Source: Conexivisphaerales archaeon (GTDB lineage Archaea > Thermoproteota > Nitrososphaeria > Conexivisphaerales > UBA164). Taken from it: a stretch of 38,981 nt of DNA. Below the pieces are notes generated by a model. The model was not told the origin of the DNA, ran no database searches, and saw nothing but the letters and a program-made list of their open reading frames with translations. The DNA lies in NCBI GenBank assembly GCA_030756715.1, contig JAVBJD010000008.1, positions 1 through 38,981 of the forward strand. Reading direction: 5' to 3'. Shown here piece after piece: positions 35,959 to 38,981 of this stretch. Within the stretch, counting starts at the first letter, position 1. Each line of letters begins with the position of its first letter. The position numbers and the translations under genes are program-made.

Positions 35959-36960
35959 TTAAATTTTGTCTACATTTGCAATGTATTTTTCTTTTTCTTT
36001 GTCGCTCCAAAAAGAAGATAGAAAAGAATTCTTTGTAATCTGTTTTATTTCAGAAAAAGTAAGGTTTAAAGCCTCTGCTACAGCTTCGTAATTTTCATTT
36101 ATATACCCACCAAAGTATGCTGGATCATCTGAGTTGATTGAAACTATAATTCCAAGATCGATGGCTTTCTTTACTGGTACATCCTTTATATCCTTAAAGT
36201 ACTCTACAGCCACTGATGCAAGAGGGCACATTGTCACCGGAATCCTGTTATGAACAACGTAGATGACAAGCGACTGGTCCTCGAACATGTGGTATCCGTG
36301 GTCTATCCTTGCTACCTTTAAAAATTTTATAGCTTCCCATACGTACTCAGCTGGAGCCTCTTCCCCTGCGTGAGCTACAGCTATGAACCCTTCATCACTT
36401 GCTCTTTTGAAAACGTTCTCAAACTTTGACGGAGGGTTGCCAAGCTCCTTCGAATCAAGGCCGACGCCCATGATCCAGCTTCTGTACTGCAACGCCTGTT
36501 CTAAAGTTTCTTCCGCTGAGCTTACTGGCATGTCCCTCAGAAAGCTCATTATTATTCCGGCTGAAATTCCGAAATCGTCCTCTGCCTTTACTGCTGCCCT
36601 GTGTATCCCCTTTATCACTGTCCCAAAATCAACTCCTCTCCTGGTGTGAGCCTGAGGGTCAAAGAATACTTCAGCCCTCCTGACGTTCTGAGAAGCTGCC
36701 TTTTTAAAATAAGCGTAAGCCAGGTCAAAGAAGTCCTGCTCATCGACCAGCGAGCTTACGCCGAGATAATAAAGGTCAAGGAATGACTGGAGGTCCTTAA
36801 ACCTGTATGCGTTCCTTGCATCTTCTATGCTTTTGTATGGAAGCTTTATCCCGTTCTTCTTAGCCTTCTCGAGCATCATCTCCGGCTCAAGGGTTCCTTC
36901 AAGGTGAAGGTGGAGCTCTGCTTTTGGAAGCTTTGAGATAAAATCAGACAGGTTTGTCAT
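35959..36960 (-). CDS. add: Adenosine/adenine deaminase family metal-dependent hydrolase (resembles type-2 adenine deaminase)
   Basis: 'LPKAELHLHLEGTLEPEMMLEKAKKNGIKLP', 'FKDLQSFLDLYY', 'VAHAGEEAPAEYVWEAI', 'SINSDDPAYFGGYI'. Confidence 0.93.
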   Translation of the reverse strand: MTNLSDFISKLPKAELHLHLEGTLEPEMMLEKAKKNGIKLPYKSIEDARNAYRFKDLQSFLDLYYLGVSSLVDEQDFFDLAYAYFKKAASQNVRRAEVFFDPQAHTRRGVDFGTVIKGIHRAAVKAEDDFGISAGIIMSFLRDMPVSSAEETLEQALQYRSWIMGVGLDSKELGNPPSKFENVFKRASDEGFIAVAHAGEEAPAEYVWEAIKFLKVARIDHGYHMFEDQSLVIYVVHNRIPVTMCPLASVAVEYFKDIKDVPVKKAIDLGIIVSINSDDPAYFGGYINENYEAVAEALNLTFSEIKQITKNSFLSSFWSDKEKEKYIANVDKI

Positions 36961-37087
36961 AGCAAATTTATTCCTGAGAAGGTAATAAATCTTTGTATCT
37001 CTATAATCTGTTCAATTGTAAATTTGTTATAATTATATAGCAAAATAAAAGCGTTAATAGCTTTAACTTTCCAGCATACAAAGCACG

Positions 37088-38509
37088 TCAGCCCAGGTTG
37101 TACGCTATTATTTTTGTTTCGCTCATTTCTAACATTGTATATTTTACACCTTCCCTTCCTATTCCGCTCTTTTTAACTCCTCCAAAAGGCAGGTTGTCAA
37201 ACCTGACCCTCGTCATATCGTTTATAATAACGCTGCCTGCCTTGATCTTTGATGCTAACCTGTAAGCCCTGCTGAAATCTTTAGTGAATACTGAAGCGTC
37301 TAACCCGTATTCTGTATTATTGGCAATCCTGAGCGCTTCATCATCATTCTTTACTTTTATGAGTGGAAGCACTGGCCCAAACACTTCTTCGTTCCATACT
37401 CTTGCCACGAGAGGGGCTTCAATGATAGTTGGTGGATAATAGAACCCCTTATCAAAACTTTTTGGATACTGATAGATAATCTTACCTCCTACGTTAAGAG
37501 CATCATTTACAAAAGACTTCATCTTTTCTACAGCTTCAATATTTATCAATGGCCCTATGTCTGTGCTTTCTGAAAGCGGGTCTCCCACATTGAGCTTTTT
37601 AACGTTGTCAACCAGTCTTTTGACAAATTCTTCGTATACTTCTTCTCTAACTATAACCCTTTTTGTCGCATTACAGAACTGGCCTGCATAATCAAACCTG
37701 CCTACGGTAACTGCGCGAGCTGCAACATCCAAGTCAGAATCTTCGAGTACTATTGCTGCATCGCTTCCACCCAGCTCCATTATCACCTTTTTACCTTTAA
37801 CAATAGCCTTACCTGCAAGCTCAAGCCCTACTTTTGATGAGCCTGTAAATGATATGAGTGATACCTTTTCACTATCTATCATCAGGTTGCCTATCATTTC
37901 AGAATTTCCAGTGACAACCTCTAAGCTGCTTTCTGGAAAACCAGAATCCTTTATGATTTCTGATATAGCTATCTCAGTTAAAGGCGCTTCTTTGCTTGGT
38001 TTCAGAACCACAGCGTTCCCAATTGCTAAAGCAGGGGCTACTTTGTGAGCCATTGAATCAGGCGGAAAATTGAAAGGGGTTATGGCTCCAACTACACCAA
38101 CAGGCTCCCGTTTTACTATGGCAATCCTCTTCTCATTGCCTGCCGGATAGTTATAAGCTTCTAAAGGTACAAAATCTCCCGTCAACACCTGTGGAAGTTC
38201 TTGTGCTGCAAGCTCGTATATTGATGCTGTCCTTTCCATAACAAGCCTTGAACTCTTTATCGGTCTGCCAATTTCCCTTGAAAGAAGCACAGCGAGCTCT
38301 TCTTTCCTGTTCCTGATTTTTTCTGCCACCTTTCTGAGAGCTCTTGCCCTTTCATGTGCAGACATTGTTTGAAGACTTTCAAGAGAAGCGTACGCCCGTT
38401 CTATTGCGGCTTTAACATCTTCATCTGTCATGTCTTGCACATAATCCAGAATTTTTCCTGTAGCAGGTTCATAAACGGGTATTCTTTTATCCATGTTTCT
38501 TTTTTGCAA
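37088..38509 (-). CDS. NAD(P)-dependent aldehyde dehydrogenase (GAPN/succinate-semialdehyde/lactaldehyde dehydrogenase-like)
   Basis: 'GVVGAITPFNFPPDSMAHKVAPALAIGNAVVLKPSKEAPLT', 'FTGSSKVGLELAGKA', 'VIMELGGSDAAIVLEDSDLD', 'AGQFCNATKRVIV'. Confidence 0.94.
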   Translation of the reverse strand: MQKRNMDKRIPVYEPATGKILDYVQDMTDEDVKAAIERAYASLESLQTMSAHERARALRKVAEKIRNRKEELAVLLSREIGRPIKSSRLVMERTASIYELAAQELPQVLTGDFVPLEAYNYPAGNEKRIAIVKREPVGVVGAITPFNFPPDSMAHKVAPALAIGNAVVLKPSKEAPLTEIAISEIIKDSGFPESSLEVVTGNSEMIGNLMIDSEKVSLISFTGSSKVGLELAGKAIVKGKKVIMELGGSDAAIVLEDSDLDVAARAVTVGRFDYAGQFCNATKRVIVREEVYEEFVKRLVDNVKKLNVGDPLSESTDIGPLINIEAVEKMKSFVNDALNVGGKIIYQYPKSFDKGFYYPPTIIEAPLVARVWNEEVFGPVLPLIKVKNDDEALRIANNTEYGLDASVFTKDFSRAYRLASKIKAGSVIINDMTRVRFDNLPFGGVKKSGIGREGVKYTMLEMSETKIIAYNLG

Positions 38510-38694
38510 TTCCTTTTATTTAAAGCAGTCTCTTTACCACTTTTTTAACATAAGGAGAACGTAATATATTCTGAATAGAATTTCCACTGTTTATCATTCT
38601 GTAAACTGGTTCGTTGTCCGTTATATGTAAACCCGCTAAAATGTTTACTAGACCTTCAAATGCTTGTGGTACAAGTGGTGTAGTTGGTCCCACG

Positions 38695-38981
38695 ATGGGT
38701 TTCACCCTACGTAGGCATACGCTGGCATGTATTCGCATGCCCCGCAGGGCTTGGGCTTCACAGCATCATACAGCTCCCTCGCGGGTTCATCGGGAGCCTT
38801 CCGCTCCGCCCCCGTCAGGAAGTACCCGCCCACTCACAAGCCTTCCCCGTTACCAGAGAAGCCTTCATGGGGAACTCCCTCCATCCTCAGCCTCCCTTCC
38901 TGAGCGTGCATGTCCCCCTCGCTCACCCGAGGTCTTGGGGTCTTTGCCATCACCCTACTGCCCATGCACAGCTGAATTACA
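38695..38981 (-). mobile_element. Possible 3' end of a mobile element (IS200/IS605 tnpB-like end), truncated by window edge
   Basis: Abrupt change to GC-rich composition from about 38695; tandem hairpins (GGCATG-TATTCG-CATGCC at 38724-38741; CCTACGTAGG at 38706-38715); short open frame on minus strand 'MGSRVMAKTPRPRVSEGDMHAQEGRLRMEGVPHEGFSGNGEGL*'. Family assignment is a guess. Confidence 0.35.

Noticed and set aside
1-38981. CRISPR arrays, rRNA or tRNA genes
   Set aside because: No regularly spaced direct repeats or recognisable rRNA/tRNA sequence was seen on either strand by eye; a tRNAscan/CRISPR search would be needed to exclude fully.

Overview
This 39 kb window looks like thermophilic archaeal DNA: fairly AT-rich, leaderless-type promoters, XPD-like helicase, SreABCDE and DoxDA. 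It is dominated by a dense sulfur-metabolism island from about 4.7 to 34.2 kb. In order the island holds: two TauE/SafE transporters; a small unknown protein, sat, aprA, aprB and a cytochrome-b-like AprM/QmoC-C-type membrane protein; sumT; a winged-helix protein with a Cys-rich tail; cobB/dsrN, dsrC, dsrB and dsrA; divergent dsrM-dsrK; convergent dsrE-like, dsrK2 and dsrM2; precorrin-2 dehydrogenase; a radical SAM protein; doxD-doxA; sufB; and a complete sreABCDE-like sulfur reductase operon. Flanking genes are a PH-domain membrane protein, an Lrp/AsnC regulator, an XPD/DinG helicase, a probably frameshifted radical SAM gene, an FMN-binding split-barrel protein, an adenine/adenosine deaminase and an aldehyde dehydrogenase. 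Main discoveries by eye: (i) a recurrent half-site GTGWAATAW directly upstream of the TATA-like boxes of dsrA, dsrM, dsrM2 and (degenerate) aprM and dsrC, forming a perfect 9-6-9 palindrome between dsrA and dsrM, with a related 10-bp inverted repeat flanking the TATA box of the winged-helix gene, which suggests an undescribed sulfur regulon and its regulator; (ii) unusual Fe-S motifs in DsrA (ferredoxin Cys replaced by Ala) and DsrB (CX5C...CX3C instead of the usual C...CCX3C); (iii) duplicated DsrMK and AprM in the absence of Qmo in this window; (iv) an abruptly GC-rich, hairpin-rich right edge that may be the 3' end of a mobile element. All family calls are by reading the translations; no searches were run.
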